From assembly GCA_009192285.1 (NCBI GenBank), contig WBVU01000003.1, forward strand, positions 186,001 through 250,000: DNA of 64,000 bases, read 5' to 3'. The position numbers and the translations under genes are program-made. The DNA is from Morchella semilibera (Eukaryota; Ascomycota; Pezizomycetes; Pezizales; Morchellaceae). The notes below the pieces were generated by a model. That model had not been told where the DNA came from. It ran no database searches and saw nothing but the letters and a program-made list of their open reading frames with translations. Shown piece by piece: positions 59,270 through 64,000 of the stretch (positions are counted from its first letter, which is position 1; the number at the start of each line of letters is the position of its first letter).

Positions 59270-62200
59270 CTAGTGTATAGCCCTGTGATCGTTTCATTTC
59301 ATTTCACTCGAGTATAATACGCGAGTAAATAGGCGAGCCAGCGGAAGCCCACAAACTGTCAATGATATCCACGTTTTTTTCCCTTTCTTCCATATCACCA
59401 CCCGTTGCGCTGGATAAACTTTCCTCAATCCCCCGATCAGATCCACAGCACATGCCGGCCCACAGCGAATCCCGGGGTCACGTCTGTTTTATTCTGGTAA
59501 CCTCCTCCCGCTCATTCGCACGTCCCATTCTGCAGGCAGAACCTGGACATTGGCCCTGCTTTTTCTGCCCCGCGCGCCATGTCACGGATGGCAATACGTA
59601 CATACAGCCATACAGCAGAGAGAGGAGTACTCTAGAGTACGTGTGGCTGGCTGCATAAGCGTAGGCCTGTCTCTTCGCCGCATGACTTCCATACCCACCC
59701 ACTTATGTACCTGTGTCAGACATCCAGCGGTGATATCAGTGTTCCGGACGGAGCTGTGGGCTGGGGTCTCTTCCTAATTGCTGTCAGTCAAAGCTATTCA
59801 ATAGATGAAACGTTAGGACCCTTTTTAGGTGGGGGCCGAGCGCGGGCGAAAAGCTTGGTTGCACGCCGGAGGAAAGGGTGGTTTGAGCCTTATTGTTTGA
59901 CATAGGTGGCTTTAGAGGCGTCGGAGGGAGCAAGTTCTGGACCCCGTGGTTGTGGGGAGTATGATCTGAAGGTGAGAACACCACAGACAGTGCCCAGAAA
60001 ACATTGCAAGGCCTGGACGGGCGACGATACCACTCACGGACAGCCTCCCCCCCCCCGGATTAATCAACGGAAAAATTTGTACCCCGATCTATGATTGGAA
60101 GATAAGAGATAAGCGATAAGGATATCCCGGATCAATCCCTACTTAGTAAGCCAGGAGACATCTGTCTGGCCAATTGAAAATGGCCAACTACGCCATCTTC
60201 TTTGGTTGGTTTAGAGGCTGGTGATGCGGCCACCCCTACATATATTGACGAGCCGCCGCACTCCTGGCAAAGAAAGGAATGCGGCTTTTTCTCTTCTTCT
60301 CCTTCTTCCTAGTGGGTTAGGGTTGAAATGCCTGTTAGATCGAGCCTACATATACACGGGAGACGTACCCGCCGTCAGGGGCCCGGAAACGAGGGGGGGG
60401 GCGGGTTGATCAGGACGGCGAGGAATCTATGGTTAGGCTATTTGTGGACGACGGGTGCCAACGAACAACCACACACCCATTTGAATCCAGCAAACCAATT
60501 GTTGAAGACTTTGGGGGGTAGTAATCTATTGGTAAAGGCTTGATACCCTGGCGTGCATTACTCCAATAGGACAGGGGTTGTACCTTGAGGATACTTTTCC
60601 CTTTTGAGACCCTGGGTGCCGAATATCGAGTGATATATGGTGAGTGGAATTTGGGGGGTTTCTTAGGATCGGAGAATTGATGATATATCTAGGTGGTTTC
60701 ATCACCACTAATATGAGGTCGTAGAGCCATCGCTTGGCTATACAACCCCCATAGTGTAAATAAACGGTATAAGCGTGTTCATCGTCATCAGGAAGTACTT
60801 CTATTGGCCAAGGTCGGTGGTTTGCGTATTAGTGATATGGGTACTAGAAACAGCATATCGACAGAGAGCTGATCCCGTGATTGGAAGGGGGGGTTACATA
60901 AATTGGGACCTGTACACCATTGCTGTCCCAAGGGCGTGCGTAAACACAGACAGGCTGAATAGAATGGAAAAAACTGTGCTACAATATAAAGGATTATATC
61001 AGGCCGCATCCCATTTATATAAATTACCAAGACAGTAGGCATAGGGCAGGGAGTTAAGATTTCACCAGGGCTAGACTGTGTAAGCACCACACTATCTTGA
61101 TAATTAATATAATAGTGTTGTGGTACGTGGGGTTGCAATTGAGGTATTGTTAGTGTTATATTGGGCATATTCCTCGAGGCAGTTCAAGGTGTGCCCCGAG
61201 AGTTGGGACATATTCGAAGCGGAAGTTGAATCAGCCCCATACCCGTTCCAAATGATTGCTAGCTATACCCACGCCACTTGCACAGACGTACTGCTGAGCA
61301 TGGCTTACCATTGATCCATATGCATAATTCAACATATTAAAGTCACGAAGTACTCAAGCTGGTATATATATATGACCCCGCGAGGGATCCGGAGAGGTAC
61401 TTCCGGAAGTGAGCTTTGTGATCCAACTTGTGAGGTTGTTCGCCTAGCCATTGAACCGACGACTAAATGAGATGGAGGGATCGAGAGAGGGGTCTTTTGG
61501 AAAGAATAAGTGCCTGCAATCAGGAGTACAGATAACCAACGAGCTTGCTAGCTTGCAATGACCGAACCACACAACGCACCAACGACAATAGGTTAGGGAT
61601 CGATTGCCCTGAATTCAGATGACACTCCATACGCCCCCGTGGTTTCTAATACTAATACCGCCGTTCGATATCCTAGGACACGTTATACTCGACGGTCATC
61701 AATACCACTTATACCGTGCGTATATATAGGGTTAGGGTTTCAAGCGAATCTGCACGACCGATATCCCAAAACAAAACTGTGGTATCTTGACCTAATAAAG
61801 TCCGTGAGTCTCCATTTGACACCGTACAGCAATTTATCTTATCTTTTTTCTTTTTTAAGCAGTCAACCCAGCGGTCCCAGGGACGGGTAGAGTTCGCCTT
61901 AGACTAGAAAATACTACCAGCCCCCGAAAACCTTTTGCGCCGAGGCCACAGTCCGCCCGCGCAAAGTAGGGTATAACCAGGACCGTAGAAGCACGTCGCA
62001 GCTTCTCAGGCAGGGCTTCCGGCTTGCGCAGGTCTGTACATCGATACAACCGTTCGCGGGGGTAACGTCTATATTGACGGGCACTGGGTTTTACCGCCAG
62101 GCAAGGTTTTTGTTTTGCTCTAGCATGTCCATCCATCACAACTCCCTCTTTTTCATAGCCTACAGGCTGCAATCAACGAATTAGCAACAACAATTAACTG

Positions 62201-64000
62201 TAGGAAGAAAATGAACCTAACCCTAACCCTATCACAATTCGAGTGATATTGCGTGATGCACCCCCGCCGTGCCGGGTGCTGGGTGCTTCTTCTCCGCTGG
62301 TCGATATACAATGTATACAGTACCAAAAATCGGGCTGTTTTGGAGGCTCTAGCACTGCCGCTTGTCTTAGTTTTGCCGAAGTCAAAATAGTACCCATAAA
62401 AATGAAGATATTATTTACATGACAGCGATATCATGTGTCATGCAGTAGTATCATGTTCTTGAAGTCAACTCGCATTCAAAATGAATGCAAATTCATATAA
62501 ATACTTAAGTTAAACTATAATACTACTAGATACAAAATAATGCTATAAGAATACCACACTAGTGCTGCAACCATAAAAATACTAACTATAAGAAATATGG
62601 TAGTGTACGTAACCTGGATTTGTTCCTATTCAGTATGACTATAGTTCATCTTATATCTAAATCTCATCTAAAGACTCTGAAACTGGCATGTTCGCGATAT
62701 ACTATTTAAAACTAACTATGAATACTCTATTTCCAGAGATTCAGAGTGCGGAGTGGTTGATTTGATAGTTCATTCAGGTTAACCTGAGCCATAGGATCAT
62801 TTGATCAATGATTCAAGTTGATGTATGTATTCATCTCCTTGAACCTTGCTTCTCGCTTCTCGCTATATGTATATACGTATACATACATTAGCTTCATACT
62901 AGTCTCGTAACTAGCCAGCAAGCTGTATAAGCGTGAAGGTAGACGGGTTCAGGATGGGCCTACTAGCTTCATATCAAAAGAACTAGGGATCTATCGGGTC
63001 TAATATGTAGGTCACAGGATTGCCGCTACAATTCTAGAGTTTTTACCGCATTGTTACAGCAAAAATGCAGTACTCGTTTAAATGCCAGAGTCTATAAAAG
63101 TGGTATTCCACCAAAATCACTGCATTCTAGTAAAGGCTACCTTCTGTACCCAACAGTAATGTTTCTAGAATTTACCCAACTACCGTAATCCTCAAATACC
63201 GCTCGCACTCCAATATTCCTGCAGCCTTGAAAACAGGCGCTTTTTTGGTACTGTAGTGAGAGTTTATTTATCAGTCGACCAGACCTGGAGCCCTGCTAGC
63301 TGCGGGTATTTGTTGAAAAAGACCGGCCGGTATTCTCTCTCAGGATTGGAGTCATGGGCGAGTCGAAAGAACTTGGAGAGCCTACGGGTGTCGACTACGT
63401 GTAGTCGTGATGTCTTCTACTAACCCCAGGCGGTCTTTCGGGGCCCATATTTACCTCGCTCTGACGTATAGGGTATACTGGTAGGTGCTTGACACGGGCC
63501 GCTCCCCAGGTTGACTGGGGCAGAAAACAATAGACCAGACCCCACTCCTCACATCCTAACATCGACAGTTATTCCCGCTACACCCAACGCTTGTTTGCAC
63601 CATTACCGGGTGGGCAGAACCCCCGCGTAGACCACCTCCCCGTCCGTATATGAAGCCTAGAGGTCTGGATACCGGAAACCCATCTCAAAGGCATGAGGTG
63701 GAACAATAGGGTTTCGACCCTGCGGCTACGGACTCCTATACCGCGCCTTTGGCCGTGGCCCTGCGGGGCCCAGGTGGGGCTGTCTGGGCACCGCTTCACC
63801 GACAGTACAGGGTTGAGCTGGGGCGGGTCAAGTCATCCTCTATATATCTCAACGGGTAGAAGCGGCAGGTGCTTTAACACAGCATCGTATACGCGTAGCT
63901 ATAGACCATAGAGTGACGGGACGTACCTTCTGTGTCCCTCTTTTTCATACGGGGTGAAGCATCTGGGGGAGATGGTTGGATAAGAGGGTAGATGGCATCA
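59270..64000. other. Intergenic or undetermined, no firm gene
   Basis: Open frames at 60775-61038, 61120-61314 (both +), 61855-62172 and 63578-63799 (both -) have no recognised family. The frame at 61855-62172 lies in a GC-rich island and shares the string CCCTCTTTTTCATA with sequence near 63938, which could mark a repeat family. Double TTAGGG/CCCTAA-type motifs occur near 61728 and 62216. A small hairpin (CACCACACTAT arms) lies near 61086-61122. AT-rich DNA fills 62400-63200. Confidence 0.4.

Overview
The window looks like nuclear DNA of a filamentous ascomycete. Its genes are cut by many short introns (about 50-110 bp) with GT/AG ends and fungal CTAAC/CTGAC-type branch sites. The gene families present are fungal: a sugar permease, a BIM1-like copper protein, a secreted GMC oxidoreductase and an orthodox aquaporin. 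A pogo/Fot1-type transposon and several MITEs occur. The low gene density would suit a repeat-rich Pezizomycetes genome (truffle- or morel-like), but that is inference.

Layout. 1-1440: 3' part of an unrecognised multi-exon gene. 1.4-9.8 kb: non-coding, with a minisatellite, a TA-flanked MITE (5417-5730) and two tRNA-like elements (7333-7424, 7514-7606). 9805-10830 (-): single-exon proline-rich, disordered protein with a long pyrimidine/microsatellite-rich upstream region. 17646-19565 (+): seven-exon lactose-permease-like MFS transporter. 20917-21544 (+): small secreted protein with an in-frame 18-bp repeat. 23714-24479 (-): GPI-anchored BIM1/X325 copper-binding protein. 24.5-31.4 kb: no firm gene, two MITEs, G-rich and Q/P-rich low-complexity DNA. 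31432-33678 (-): five-exon secreted GMC oxidoreductase. 35322-35944 (+): a newly reconstructed candidate gene, possibly decayed. 36-52.9 kb: gene desert with three MITEs and scattered open fragments. 52985-54606 (+): eight-exon aquaporin with two consecutive micro-exons and an apparent 1-nt deletion. 55945-57831: pogo-type DNA transposon with long TIRs and an unbroken transposase. 57.8-64 kb: mostly unexplained, with one weak two-exon candidate (58953-59269, -).

No operon-like or cluster logic is evident. Four of the five recognised proteins act at or outside the plasma membrane (sugar uptake, copper handling, extracellular oxidation, water flux), and a fifth, unrecognised one is a small secreted protein. 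That would suit nutrient acquisition or host/substrate contact, but co-location alone does not prove a shared role.

The most unusual signals are the palindrome TACATGTA, seen at least 37 times where about one is expected; the two tRNA-like elements, whose stems differ by paired changes; six TA- or TACTA-flanked miniature elements plus one palindromic element without a clear target duplication; and the aquaporin frame break. Splice structures were deduced by eye from frame, splice signals and family knowledge; no transcript data were available.
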